Assembly: GCA_009731375.1 (NCBI GenBank)
Contig: BJOX01000167.1
Span: 202,843 to 266,842 of the forward strand
Reading direction: 5' to 3'
From: Paulinella micropora
Taxonomy: Eukaryota; Cercozoa; Imbricatea; Euglyphida
Length of the DNA: 64,000 nt
In this document: positions 11,995 to 24,155 of the stretch, in pieces
Numbering within the stretch: the first letter of the stretch is position 1
Layout of the letters: each line of letters begins with the position of its first letter
Notes under the pieces: model-generated
The model's input: the letters and a program-made list of their open reading frames with translations, nothing else
Database searches by the model: none
Told to the model about the DNA's origin: nothing
Position numbers and translations under genes: made by a program

Positions 11995-13821
11995 GTTCGC
12001 CGAACTTGCTGAGCTCTGTCGCACAGGCGGCCTACGCAAACTTGAATTGCAGCTAGGTACATACATACATATATACATACATATATACATACATATATAC
12101 ATATATACATACATACATAACATACTTACGTAACGTATTACACAACATATTATATAACATGCATACATAACAATCATATAGGCAGCAGCAAGGATGACCC
12201 ACTGACGCAGGAGGAAGTGGTTGCATCGTTAGTGCAAGTGCTGCCCAAGGGCAGACCGTGCGCCAAGCTGGTATATCTATATCTACGGATATATTTGTAC
12301 ATGTCTATATCTATATATCTATATGTGCAAGTGCTGCCAAAGGGTCGACCGCGCGGCAAGCTGGTGTATCTATATCTATATATTCTGTATCTTTCTCTTT
12401 ATCTACAGGCTGACATCGTGTCCATATTTATTCTAGATCTAGATCTATATCTGTATCTATCCCTGCAGGCACACATGGTGTCCTCCCCTCACCAGAAGCG
12501 TTCTCGCCAGTTGAGTGCCACCCCGTCTTCGTCGTCTTTGCCTGGCTGGGCCCCGGCCCCCGTTACGTTGAAAAGGTACCTAGCATTCATATTCTTTTTT
12601 CTCAATCTTAATCATTCATTTTTCATTTTTCCTTGTTCATTTTCCCTATTCCCATATTATGACATTCATGTGAAAATGTATTGCCATTTATTTTTTTGTC
12701 TAGATATATGGAGACGTGGGAGGTTGTTTCACCTGCTTTCGAGCATGCGCCCTGCTCTGCCCCTACTTTCTACGCCAAATCCAACCCAGTGGTGGATATT
12801 GACAGAGGTACATCATCAACACCGGCCATGAGCCTTAAGAACATTAATAAGCTTAATAAGCAGCAACAATCAACAGCAACCAACAACCAACAACAATCCT
12901 CTGCCCCTACTTTCTACGCCAACACCAACCCAAGTGTGGATATCGACAGAGGTAGCATCCACAAAAACTATCAACGGCTATGAGGAACAAACATCAGTAA
13001 CATGAACCACCCGCAACAGCAACAATCAACGTGAGAAACAGACAAAACAAAACAGTCGTTCACTGACCTACTTCCCGTCCTTGTTTAGCCTCCATGTTTA
13101 AGTTGGTTAGCAACGATGAAACCGTATTTGGTTGCTTGGCAAACAAGCTCTCCATCTTGACTCGTGTTGCATGTGTGCCAATGTGTCCTTTCTTTGTAGA
13201 CGTTTTGTCAGAGGTGTCGAGCAGTGCAGTCAACTCAGACACAACAGACAAGACGTACGTTCGCTCCGAAGATGCAAACGCACAAGTGGTGGCACAGGAA
13301 ACAGAAGGGTATGCGCTTCAAGATTAATGCTACGCATCCAACGTCTCATGACGCAGAATAAGATATTCCATCCATGTTTTTGCCTAGTGCTTGGTTTATG
13401 CATGCATAGTTTCATTGCGAATGAAATTGTTATTCAATGCGTGTGGTTGTCTTGTGCTTGCCTTAGACTGGAGCAAGAAGCGGCCTGGGAAGAAGACGAC
13501 GACATTCCTGAATTATGTATTACATCGCAAAGAAAACGAAGAAAGCGAGCAGGCAAAAACAGAAGTTACACGAAAAGTTTCACGTGCCATGAGTGTGGTT
13601 ACGAAACAATATGCGTGACCAACCTGAAAAGACACATCCGCTTCCACACGGGTGAAAAGCCCTTCAAGTGCGATACGTGCAGCTACGAGTGCACCTTGTC
13701 TTGGGCACTGAAGAGGCATATGCGTACGCACACAGGAGAAAAGCCCTTCAAATGCACCATCTGTGACTACCGCTGCTCCCTATCTTGGGCACTAAAGAGG
13801 CACATGCGCACCCACAAGTGA
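11995..13821 (+). CDS. C2H2 zinc-finger protein, seven exons (5' end uncertain)
   Basis: Exons read as 11995-12056, 12182-12270, 12469-12575, 12704-12807, 12877-12951, 13089-13308 and 13467-13821. All introns are GT...AG, and phases close from the first listed exon to the TGA. The last exon has an acidic EEDDD stretch, a basic KRRKRAGK stretch and three C2H2 fingers (starting CHEC, CDTC and CTIC) joined by HTGEKPF linkers; fingers 2 and 3 share LSWALKRHMRTH. This is a nucleic-acid-binding protein, probably a nuclear transcription factor. Exons 4 and 5 encode near-copies of SAPTFYAKSNP...VDIDR, so an exon was duplicated. Intron 2 carries decayed copies of the ends of exons 2 and 3 among TATC repeats. 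The start codon was not found. Target and partners are unknown. Confidence 0.8.
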
Positions 13822-14810
13822 AATATTTCCCTCTGGGATGGACGAAGCGGAAAAAATCGTTGTGATGTCCTACGGTTTTCCTGCCTTCTTTTCTACAGAT
13901 ACCGAGCTCAATCTTTAATTTATTCCTTCATTCTCTATACGAGTTAGAGATATTGCATGTACTTTATCATCAACATAGGTCACCGCGTTTTGTTGGATTG
14001 TCGACCAGGCGTCTTGGGCTCACCATTACCGAGGTCATTTAAGAGCCAGAATGATCTAACTTTGATATCCTCGTTCTCCGTCCATCGTGGCGATATGTAA
14101 ATGCTGATGCCATCGTTTGAAGCTAAGGACAAGAGCTGGGACGATATGCTCTACATTTTCGTATCTCAAACTTTGGTTGAGAAGTTCAAAGTTAGGCTGT
14201 TTTGCTGATTGAATGTCCTAAGTAATATCTTTTAGGCCTCCCCATTTCCCTGTTTTGGATGTTCTCCTACCTTCTTAGAATTAGTCTTTATTTCCGTTAG
14301 CTCCTTGTCCTCTTCAGTCTTTTTTCTTTCTTCACTTCTCGTCTGTCGTTGAGTTACCTTTCGGAGGTATGTCCTCTGTGTAAGTTTGAAAAGTTTGATC
14401 GTAAAGTAGCCACAACACAGCAGACTATGGAATGGATCCTTGCTGCCTGTAAAAGTAATATATTAGAGCTGCCTTCGCGATGTCATATCCCTTCAGCTGT
14501 GTGACGTGACTGGAGCGGTATCTTTCCTGTCCAGTCTCACCACTGACGTCTTCAGACAAGGCTCAGCCAATGTTCTGAACGTCTATACGGTATTAGTATT
14601 CTGTATCGCAACGGTACAGTAATATTCTTACAATGTGTAAGTATTATTCCCTTTCCTTTCACCCGCCCGCAAGGCGAGTTTTCTTCAGTGATGTAATTAT
14701 TTATTAAAGTGGCTCATGAGTGGAATCTGACCGTCACTGACTGTTCACTGTTACTTCGTGCTTGTGTATGCAAAGTGGGTCGAATTCGGCCTCACAATGT
14801 TCCACGTGAG

Positions 14811-14847
<37 letters not shown>
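13822..14847. other. no gene recognised; poly(A) tract at 14813-14846
   Basis: About 1 kb of unique AT-rich sequence, presumably 3' UTR and intergenic DNA of the zinc-finger gene, ending in a 34-bp A homopolymer. The A tract could mark a retroposed sequence on the plus strand, but no element was recognised upstream of it. Confidence 0.4.
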
Positions 14848-14849
<2 letters not shown>

Positions 14850-14859
14850 TACTTTTACG

Positions 14860-15130
14860 CTTAGGAGGTGGGAGAGTAGACTAATTAGTCATAGCGGCCC
14901 TTAATAATTTAATACTGAGCCGATTGATCGTTATTATATTAATATATGACATTTCGAATCTGGTACTGGTGCTAGCTACCTTTTTACGGATCGCCTATCA
15001 CCAAAGGACAATCAAGTTTTATTAATAATAGTGTATTTAGTCATACCTGCCCACCCTAAGTACAATTACCTATTTTACCTATATCACTCAGTAAGTGTAA
15101 AGGTGAATTCAAAGCTTGGCTGTTTGGGGT
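14860..15130 (+). mobile_element. probable diverged solo LTR of the Copia family
   Basis: A purine run (AGGAGGTGGGAGAG) is followed by GACTAATTAGTC, then GGTACTGGTGCTAGC with CTTTTTAC, then CCTATTTTACCTATATCA. The same ordered landmarks occur in the LTRs at 15864 and 24540. Identity is low, so this is an old copy if real. Confidence 0.4.
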
Positions 15131-15863
15131 GTGGCACTTAGTGACGTGTCAGTATTATTCAAAATCTGAAGGCTAAGTAAAAGTAAAATACTAACCCTCT
15201 TGTCTAGTGAGCTATTAACCTTGGCAGCGCGTAACTCTGGCACTGCAAATTGAAGGGCTGAAGGAAGAAGACTCTGACCATCGCCGACCTGGGAGGCGAC
15301 TGTCTAAAGGATTGGTGCCATTCCAAAATTGGCGCGGCACATTAAAAGAAAAGCTTAGGCAGCCCTGTGCCGCGCCACGGTTTTGAACTGCTCCGAGCGG
15401 CTACCTGTCCCCGTTTCAAGTTTCAACTTACTTATGTGAGTTACTGGCGTCGGGGCAAAGAGGCAAAAACTAGAAGCACATCAGACACTGCACTTGCCAA
15501 TTGGTCTGCACAAAGGAAAACAGACAGTAAGACCACGGAGTCAGAGTCATGAGTTTAAGTATTCTAAGGGGCACGGACAAAATATATGAACAAAGTCTGT
15601 CAGCAGGACGGAAAAAGGACAATATGACGGGAGAACCACGTTCAAGTAATTTCAGAGGGAGTTGAAATAGTTCAGTTTTGCTTTGGGAGCCAAAAGACTT
15701 AAGGGGGCACTCACTCGGACCCCAGAAGAACACCTTAGATTAGTGCATGAGAATAATGTAAATCATCAATGCTCTGCACAGCAAGGGAAAAACAATCCCA
15801 AACTATATGTGGAGGCGGGGAGAGAAAGAAGTGACTCTCAAGCAGCAAGCAAGAGGGAGAGGA
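15131..15863. other. no gene recognised; ends in purine-rich tract before the LTR
   Basis: About 730 bp of unique sequence with only short ORFs. Its last bases (GCAAGAGGGAGAGGA) are purine-rich directly before the LTR, like a polypurine tract. The segment may be the remnant of an upstream element that shared this LTR. Confidence 0.35.
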
Positions 15864-16104
15864 CATTGGACAATTGACTAGACCCTTCCTCCTCAGTTAT
15901 GTCCGTATTGCTATTTAATACGTTAGCAGTAATCGTCACGGTTAGTAGTATTATTAGTTATTAATACAGTCAATCAAGTTAGAGGCGTGACCTTTTCTGG
16001 TACTGGTAGCACCAGCTTTTTACCATTACCCTTATTACCCATATCAGGCAGTTTCGTGGGTCAATTTTCTAGAGCTACATCTTTTGTCGGCAGTTGGACT
16101 GGCG
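15864..16104 (+). repeat. 5' LTR of Copia element
   Basis: Shares about 241 bp with 24540-24782, from CATTGGACAATT to CAGTTGGACTGGCG, with scattered substitutions and small indels. The exact LTR edges are uncertain because no clean TG...CA was seen. Confidence 0.75.
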
Positions 16105-16987
16105 TTTCGTGCAAGGGGTGTGGGGTCTACCTGAAGTGACCCCTTTCAGGAACGCGCGCATTTCGAATTGCCTGTGCCGCAGCTGATCACTGTGGCCACT
16201 GCTCACGCTCTACTCTGCTGGTGTGCAGTTGGAGGGCAAGATGGACAAGACAGACCGACAGAGGGTTGCTCCAAATTGCTCCGGTGTAGCGAGAGGGGTT
16301 TGTGCCTTAAAAGGTTCTTGATTTTGTCTTAGGGGGGTGTGTTGAACGTGTTTGTTTTCTTTTGTTAGAAGGACACACGGACACACAGTTTGTTGTGTTT
16401 GTTATACACCGCGTACAGACAACAATCGAGAAGCTAGAGTAATCTAGAGTGTGTCCGTGTGTCCTTCTAACAAAGGAAACAAACACGTTCAACACACCCC
16501 TCCTTCCGCGCAAGGGACAGAGGTCTAACGTGTTTGAGAGCCGTGAGTGTAAAGCACAAGGTGTACGGTGACTGTTTAGCTGGTTGCACACAAATAACTA
16601 CAAACCTCTATAGGTTGACAAACTGACTTTGCAGATAGAGCTTCTAGTAGGTGGAAGGCTATCGTAGGTGGTAGCTGAGGTAGCCTCTGTGTAGTTTGAG
16701 CAATAGAGTCAGTGGTAGCACACGTAGGTGAAGAGAGAGAGATAGTAAAGGGTGGTGTGGACAAGCAAACACTATTCTGAGTAGTGTGTGTGTGTGAGTC
16801 TGCTCGTGGTCTCTGTTGTGTTCTCTCTGTGTGGGAGTGCGTGTGGTTGCTTGCCTGTGTGCCATCAGAACAGAGTGAGCATAGCGTGACCCTATCTCTA
16901 TTGAGCAAGTAGAGAGCATAGCTGTGTGCTCTGTGTGGGAGTGTGTAAGGTGAGCGTGTGTCTGTTCGAGACTGACGGTAGTTAGAA
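16105..16987. other. Copia leader region, non-coding
   Basis: About 880 bp between the 5' LTR and gag. It holds a long hairpin (16334-16500) and GT/GA-rich sequence; the minus-strand ORF over 16576-17121 is antisense and has no recognisable product. Confidence 0.5.
16334..16500. repeat. 52-bp inverted repeat with 62-nt loop
   Basis: Left arm 16334-16386 and right arm 16449-16500 are reverse complements except for one mismatch and one indel (outer end GGGGTGTGTTGAACG, inner end GGACACACGGACACAC). It lies in the untranslated leader of the Copia element, so the RNA would form a very stable stem. It could be a leader structure or a small inserted foldback element. Confidence 0.85.
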
Positions 16988-18781
16988 ATGACTACTAGTA
17001 AGACAGACAATAAGATCACGTTCACAGGCAAAGAAGCATGGATCATACTGCATAGATAGGTAGTGCAAAGCTGTAATGCAAAGGCGCCTAAGGAAGTGCT
17101 ACAGGGTACCGACGCCCACAAGCAATATGTTCACCGTGAAGACATACTAGGAATACAGCTTAAGGGTAGGGAGGTGCCTTTCTTCATACTAGCTTGGGAA
17201 GAGGTAGCTGAGTGCAACGATTGGGCCGACTTGGACGAGGAAGTAGTGAAGGAATACTTTGAGGGCAAAACCAAGGGTCCTACTCGCCTGTGGCCTATGC
17301 CAAACCCCAAACCGGATGCTTTAAACCTTGATGAGGGAGGACAGAAAACACCAATTAAGCTTTACAAACCTGTATTTAGCAGCCCGAAGGATAAACAAGC
17401 CACTGAGACCGAAGAAGAAAAGGAGGAGGAGGAGGTAGATGAAGGCCGGAACACTCCCGACCTCTACTCTAGTGGGTATGCTAGAACTGACAAACCTAGG
17501 CTGTCAACTGGCAAGGGCTCAGACTTAGAGGACGACAGCAAGAGTGGGGCCTCCCGAGCACAGACGGCCCCCTCTAAGGTCAAAACCCCACTAGGGGGTG
17601 CTGATCGTGCTGGCGCACTGACACGACAGGTGATGGCCTATGATGCTAGTGTACTTGCTGAGATGAGCAAGCAAAAGGAGAGAGTGTTCAACATCATTTA
17701 TGATATGCTCGGTGGCGAGGCTAAGAGCCTAGTGCGTGACTTGGCTGATCCGGAACGGCTGACCTTTGGTCAGAACCCAAAAGAACTGTGGGACAGGTTG
17801 CTAGCCCGGTACAAGAAAGCTGACCCCTCTGACGTTCAGGATAAGGTGAAGGAACTGAATGACTTTCTCTTTACTAGCAAGCAGCAGTACGTTGGTCAGT
17901 GTTTTGACTTGAACGCTAGGAGAGACTGGTTGGCCGACTATGGTCAAGCCCCAACCGACGACCGGCTGCAACAAATAGTGAAGGACGCGTTAGTGGGTCC
18001 AAAGCAATCTGACTCTAGGGTAAAGAAAGCTTGGCAGGTATGGGTTGAAATGGCCGAACTGAACCGCAAGCAGTTTAAGTGGGACTTCGCCTCATTGTGG
18101 AAGTTCGTGCAAGATCGTGCCCTTGAACTAGACAAGAAGTTTGACCGGGCCAAAGTGACTAGCTCCACTGAGAAAGGTTTGGCAGTTCGCAAGGCCGGAA
18201 AAGGACAACCCAAGGACCTCTTCAGCAAAGAAGGCAAATGCACTCGTGGGGCCTCATGCCGCTACCTCCATGTTGGAGGGAAGGTGAGAGGGGTGTGCTT
18301 CCTGTGGGACAAACAGGGGGAGTGTAGGTGGGCAGACAAATGTAGGTTTGAGCACGACCCAACCAAAGCCAAGAAGAACCCTCCCAAAACGGCAGACATC
18401 CCCAAGGGTGAGAAAAGCAAGAAGAGCGAAAAGAGCAAGGGACCCAAGTGCTTTAATTGCTTCGAAAAGGGGCACATCGCCGGTAAATGCAGCAAGAAGT
18501 GCCGGTTGTGCGGGGGCAAGCACAAGTTGAGCAAGTGCCCGGACAAAGGCCGGAAGGAGAAGGGGGAGGCAGCAAAGGGCTCTAACGGGGGTAGTGATAG
18601 CGACGACTCCGAGGATGAGGAGCCGGGCGTAGCCTTAGCCCAGATGGTAAGGTTCCTAACCGGCAAGTCGAAAGACAAAGCCCTCATGGCTAAATCCGGG
18701 GTGCGAACCTTCCCGAACCGATCATACCACCGGAGGACGAGAACAGTCTTGAAATCTTGCTTGAGGACGACGCCGACATAG
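16988..18781 (+). pseudogene. gag: Copia Gag with two CCCH and two CCHC zinc fingers
   Basis: The natural start appears to be ATG 16988 (MTTSKTDNKITF). An in-frame TAG at 17057-17059 interrupts it, after which 572 codons stay open from 17063. Order: N-terminal domain, acidic EEEKEEEEVDE linker, a central capsid-like helical domain with LVRDLADPERLTFGQN, a C-x5-C-x3-H segment (CTRGASCRYLH), a CCCH finger (C-x8-C-x5-C-x3-H, ending CRFEH), a Lys-rich spacer, then CFNCFEKGHIAGKC and CRLCGGKHKLSKC knuckles. Gag packages element RNA. CCHC knuckles are normal for Copia Gag; CCCH fingers are not, and a second gag fragment at 25.7 kb has them too. The frame ends at 18781 and the polyprotein continues in other frames. 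Confidence 0.8.
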
Positions 18782-20045
18782 ATAAGATGAACGAGGGGCG
18801 GTGCCATGGAGTAGCGGAAGGAAAGCGCCGGTGCATAGCTAGTTTGAAGGACCTTGAGTCCCATTTCAACAGCATGAGGATTAAGGCAGCTACCCTCATA
18901 GATAGGAACTATTGCGTTGAGCATCAGTACCAGCGAGCCAAGCAAGAGAGGGACGATGCCTTGCGTCTTTGGGCAGCCGACATGGCTAGAAGGGATCATC
19001 TACCTCTAATGTGTGAGATGGGAGAGCGAGGGTTAGAAGCCCAGATCAAAAGTGGGAGTCATCCCCTGATGGTTGAGGCCATAGTGCGACACGAAGCTGC
19101 GAAGCGGGGCATCCCGTGGAACCGGTCCCTCTTGCTCATCATCCACTATGCGAAGCCCCGGGGCCCGTGAACCCGGACAGTTTGCCGAATGGATCATTAG
19201 CCATCAACCTGTAACGTGGGAGGCGTCCGGTGTACCCTCATGGCGGAAGGTGTACCGCCAACATGAACCTCAGGCCGGTGCCCAAGCGAAGCACATGTAC
19301 TTCCAAGGTGGGGTATCCCCCTCTCGTGGAGGAGTTGTGCCCCCATCAGTAGCGTCGGTGCCGGTACGAGCACAAGAGTCGAAGGGTACTCCACTCCGTC
19401 CGGTAGCGCCCGACCCCCGTGGAGAGAGTAAGGGTAAATCTAGTGGGGTGAGCGGGCCGTCAGCGGTACCTGCCCCGAAGGTTGAGATTGGTTCAAAGGC
19501 CGAGCCGGCTGAGTGGTATCATGAGCCATTTAAACCTGAAATCTTTACTCAAAGCAAAAAGGGAGAAGGTACAAGGGGTGAAGGTGAGGCCCGGCCCGGA
19601 AGACTACCAACCCGATGGTTTGGCGGACGTGGAAGATGAGCCTCCGGAAATGCAGTCCGATGCCGATCCTTCCTCTGAATCCGACGGGGAGGAGGAGCGT
19701 GAAGGTGAAGAGTCCCCGGCTAGAGACCGGGACGGGGTGCGAGCTCCGGCAAGGCTGCCGTCTCCCATAGGTCCCGACCCTAGTGCTGAGGCAGACCCCG
19801 GTGGTGGTGATGCGACCGCCGGGACCGATAGCCATCCGGTGACTACACCCTCCACCAGCCCAAGCAATAGGCGTAGGTCAGTGGGTGCTCGTGCGTTTGG
19901 CTTCCTTGAGACGGTCCGAGCCTCCGTGAGTGGGATGCCCTGGTTTGCGTCCCATGCTAAGACGGTACCCCCCGCTGACCGAAGGGTGACTTCCCTGTTG
20001 CCCCTACTACTAGTACCGGTCCGTCTACGGCCCCCTCAACCTTAG
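18757..20045 (+). pseudogene. Copia gag-protease linker region, frame-broken
   Basis: Three overlapping frames carry the reading onward: 18757-19170 (a helical, Arg/Glu-rich segment beginning MLEDDADIDKMNEG), 19148-19639 and 19482-20045 (Pro/Glu/Asp-rich). Composition resembles a spacer between Gag and protease. No domain is recognised; the frame changes are probably disabling indels. Confidence 0.5.
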
Positions 20046-20104
20046 CGGAGTCAGGTAGTCCTACCCAACTAGGTACCGGAGAGCGAGAGAGTCGACTCCG
20101 AGCC

Positions 20105-20734
20105 GTGGCAGAGCAACAAGAGGAGATGCGCAGGTTGCATCGTCCGGCGTTGAGCAGTGAGGAAGAAAAAGATGAAGTCGACTTCCGGAATATGTGGGGT
20201 GAATGGACTAGGCTGTTGTACGACTGGGCGCAGGGTAGTGAGTATCCCATTAACAAGCCTAGGTGGCCGAGACATTGGGCCGTAGAAGGAGCAGCAGCCA
20301 ACAGTGCCGCCGTGTTTCAACCTCGTACTAAGCCGTTTCGGGTCCGAAAAAGGGTGGTGGACGGTGAGAGTGTACTAGAGAAGGAATACGCACGTTTGCC
20401 GGAAGCCGAGGGAGAAGCTGACCCGGTTGACGACCTAGTGCGTTTCATGGCCAAACGCGGATGGATGGCTAAAAGTATCCGGCTAGCGCAACAGGCACTA
20501 CTAGGACGGAGTGCGGACAAAGATCCCATGTTCGATTCGGGAGCTACGTTGCACTTTGTGCCGGCCGGAGCCGAACAACGTCTGTTCAAAATCCAGCGAG
20601 GGATGAAACGGTTAGACACAGTCAACGGCGGGGAGACCACCGTTACTAAGAAGGGCTCGTTAGACATGGCGACCGTGAACGGAAAGGGGGAAAAGAACCG
20701 GTTACATCTAGGTAGTGTGTGGGTCCCAACATAG
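20105..20734 (+). pseudogene. pol: Copia aspartic protease region
   Basis: 209 codons. MFDSGATLHFV at about residues 142-152 is the D-S/T-G-A active-site loop of a retroviral-type aspartic protease, followed by a Thr/Val-rich beta segment (TVNGGETTVTKKGSLDM) as in Copia proteases. It would cleave the polyprotein. The frame ends at 20734 and continues at 20719 in a different frame. Confidence 0.7.
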
Positions 20735-21905
20735 ATGAAACCTTAGTCTCCGGTCCTCAGTTGGCCAAGGAAGGTTACAGCGTGGTTCTCAACAAGAAGG
20801 GAGAGAGCTACATCACCAAGGCCCTGATACCGGACATTTCCCCAGAACTTAAGGCCGGGGTCCTGTACCTCGACGCCAAGGATAAGGTGTGGCGTTTCGT
20901 GACTTCCACCAACCAAGAGCTGGCTGCCGATAAGGTTGAGGCTAGAGCCTTCTTCGGGAAAGGATGACTAAGGTCACTGAGTTGACTAGCGAACAACTCC
21001 ATCAGAAGTTCGGGGGGCCCGGCAGCCGCATGCAGCGCCTCATCAGTGAGGCTTACGGGATCAAGATAGTGGGTGACAAGACCCATGAGCAAGCCGTAAA
21101 GGAGTGTAAGGAGTGCCCAGCCGCGAAAGGGGGAAAGGTAAACCACCCGGCAAGCAACCAACTGACACAGGTAGAAAAGTTCGAGGCCGTGTCGTTCGAC
21201 AAGTCCTGGTGCCTACGCAAACCCCTCCATGGTGGGTTTTGGTACGGAATGGTGGGGATCGAGGCTAACACCGGGTATGCGTTTGGCCTCCTGCTAAAGG
21301 ATGGCACACCGGCACCACAAGTGCGTTTCATGCGGGAATGTATGAACTTCCTCGAGGCGCAAAGCAGCAAGAAGGTGAAGCAAGTTAGGGTAGACCGCGA
21401 GCATATCTCAGCTGACTTCAAGAAGCTGGTCCGGGATACAGGAGTGAGGAAGAGGGTCAATACCCTCAACGAGCATAACAAGAACGCCTATTCCGAAGTG
21501 TCCCAGCGGGACTTTTGGCGCAAAGCGCGCCATAACATGGTTAAGGCACAGCTACCCTACGAGCTCTTGGGATATGCTTGGCAGCACGCTATCCTCTTGC
21601 ACAACCTTTCGCCGAAGCGATCCGGTGGGGACGTCCGGCTGTTTGAGCTTATGCTCCGAGAAAGGAAGGTGAACTGGATAGCTTACCTTCATCCCTTTGG
21701 GTGCCTGTGCCATATGGTCATCGAGGGCAGGTTAGGGCATGACGAGAGCCGGACCCATATGGCCGCCTGGTTAGGTCTGAGTTTGGAGCACTCAGCGCAC
21801 TTGATCTTGTGCAAAGGGTGTTTCCATGGCGAAACGTCAAGAACTTTGACGACAACCAGCCCGCCTGGCCTTTGTTACAACCCCTCTGGGAGAAGAAGGG
21901 CCTGA
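20719..21905 (+). pseudogene. pol: Copia integrase (zinc-binding and catalytic core)
   Basis: 20719-20967 gives the pre-integrase segment (GYSVVLNKKGESY, VLYLDAKDKVWRF). 20964-21905 gives the zinc-binding part, ending in the pair CKECP, and the core, with candidate acidic residues in AVSFDKSW, VRVDREH and LNEHNKNAYSE and the Copia-like HNLSPKRSGGD and HPFGC segments. Integrase inserts the cDNA. Two frames are needed, so the copy is broken. Confidence 0.7.
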
Positions 21906-24155
21906 GCTTAGAACCGTTCAAAGGGGACCCATTGGTGGAAGACGCCGACCTGGAACAGCTGTTTGTCCCGAAGCCCCGGGTGGGGGTGAAAGAATCCGGT
22001 GACGGTAAGAAGGCCCCGGATCAGGGGGAGCTTGATAGCTCCGATTCCGACGGCGAGGTGGAGGAAGTGACCTCTGAACAGGAAGCCGCGAAAGCCGAGG
22101 AAGAGGCTCCCGATTCAGCCTCCGAGGAACCGGGAACAATAGGGGAGCTGAAGGGAAGGTGGGTTGAGACCCCAGCCACTCAGTGGGGCTGGGCTTGGGC
22201 CAAAAAGACCTATGGGGTGGGTTTCCGGGATAAGGTCCGACGGGGCCAGGTGCAAGACGTGAGCGAACCCATATGGGTTAAGAAGCAGAAGAAGAACGGA
22301 CCGGCCCAATGTGCAAAGTTTGAGGATGACGACGCCCCAGACCGTATGTTGGACACGGAGATCAAGTACCTTGCAGCCGGTCCGGAGGTCGCCCATGCCG
22401 CCACGTTCACTAGACCGGTGAGTGAGAAGCAAGCCGACGAACTAGGGTACTGGGATGACGCCAGAGCCGAGGAGATGTCTACCCTCTGGGAGAAAGGTTG
22501 CTTCCGGAGAGTTCGGGCCGACTTAGTCGACAAGAAATACATCTGTGAAGGCCGGTTCGTAGATGCTACCAAGGAGGCCGGGGCGGAGATCCTGAAGTTC
22601 AAAAGCCGGTGGACGGCCAAGGGGTTTTCCATGATCCAAGGATTGCACTTTGGGAAACGTTACTTCCCAACTCCGTGACTGTGTTCTTTGGCTTTTCCAA
22701 GGATTGATGCTTTTCATTCTGACTGTGTTCTTTGGCTTAGTCCTGTCAAAGTGGGACGTTGGCACCGCGTACACGGAAGCGTCTGCAGCTGAGCAGGGTT
22801 ATCGCCCCACTTACATCGTACCACCTTTTGGTTTAGAAGAGCCGGGGTATGTGTGGGAAATGTTCAAAGCCCTCTACGATAGACCGGACGCGGGCCGCAA
22901 GATGTGGCTGTACATTTAAGTAGTCCCTTTCTTAGAAGGTTTAGGCTTTAAGGCTCATGTTGCTTTTCCTTGCTTCTTTTGGCGTTGGCAAACCGGAAGG
23001 GACAAACAGACTTTGTCTTCGTGCATGTGGACGACATGATGGCAGCGTTCAGTAGCAAGGAGGTAGAAGCAGAGTTCCTAGCCGCGGGTAAGAAGGCCTT
23101 TAGAGTCTTTATTAGTAAGCAAGAGGCGCCGACAGGGGTGGCAGGCCTGAACATAGAATACAAGGAGGACTGTCGGCTAGGCCGGACGATCAAGATCTCC
23201 CAGGAAGATTTTATCAAAGAGGCAGTTGAGAAGCTTCAGTGCACCGGTTTAGCTACGGCCGACTCGCCGTGGCTGATGCCGGGGGTGCGGGCAGGTAAGC
23301 AATCAGTATTAGAGCAGTTCTCTCCGCAGCATATCGTAGGTGTCCTGTTATGGACACGCATTACTCGGCACGAGGTTTTGGGCTCACTTAGGGGAAGTAG
23401 CAACCCATGCATCCAAGCCTGAGTTATTTAATTACCAGCAGGCCGAACAGGTCGTGCGGTACCTTTATGGTACCTGATCTAAAGGCATTCGTTTCACCAA
23501 GGTGAACGGTACCCGCTTGATGTCATGGGCTGACTCAAGTTGGAAGGATACAGCCGAAGATCGCCGTGCCCGCTTAGCGGGCTTCCATTTCTTTCTCGGT
23601 GGCTCTGTGCTGCCGTTCTGCCTTAAGCGGAACGTGTCCGTGGCCCTGCCCAAGGATGTGACCCTGAGCGCCCGCTTGGAAGAGAAGGCAAGCATGGTCC
23701 GTGACGAGCTGGTGGCGGCTGTGCCCGGGAGCGGGGATCAAGAAGAGCAGGCGGCTGGCGCGCGTCTGGTGCCTGCAGCCCAGAAACCTCCTCATGCGAG
23801 GCTGAGGTGTACGCGATGGTGGAAGCATATCACGGGCAAGACAAAGTCATAAATTGTGCAGGGGATCGCGGACTGCCGGGTCGCTGATCATGATGAGCTG
23901 GGGCCGTACGGGTGGGGGCAGCCCCCTATCCTGTACGGCGACAACCAGGGCGCGCTGGATCTCGCCGATACTAATATATTTTCTAGGAAGCTCGGGCACG
24001 TGGACCTGCGCTGCGCCATCGTCAACCAGAAGGTGGACGCGTGGTTGGTGATCAACGAGAAGGTGGCGTCGGCCGACAACCTCGCGGATATCAACACGAA
24101 GCAGGCGCGCGGGGAACCTTACCTTCGGCTGGTGCGTCCCGTCGCTTGTGACTAG
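21809..24155 (+). pseudogene. pol: Copia reverse transcriptase and RNase H, multiply frameshifted
   Basis: 21809-22678: acidic linker, then the RT start with RWTAKGFSMIQGLHFG. 22650-22919: SKWDVGTAYTEASAAEQGY and ALYDRPDAGRKMWLY, the fingers/palm pattern of Copia RT. 22970-23422: VFVHVDDMM, the YxDD-equivalent active site. 23502-23852: SWADSSWKDTAEDRRA with GFHFFLGG, the RNase H core. 23856-24155: YGDNQGALDLADTN, RKLGHVDLR and ADNLADINTK, the RNase H end. An 18-base stretch, GACTGTGTTCTTTGGCTT, occurs twice between about 22676 and 22738, so a small duplication broke the frame there. Confidence 0.75.

Noticed and set aside
16576-17121. 181-codon minus-strand ORF in the Copia leader
   Set aside because: Thr/Ser/His-rich antisense reading of a GT-rich leader; overlaps the gag start; no family resemblance.
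18262-18999. 245-codon minus-strand ORF
   Set aside because: Antisense shadow of the Copia gag frame with its zinc fingers; no own signature.
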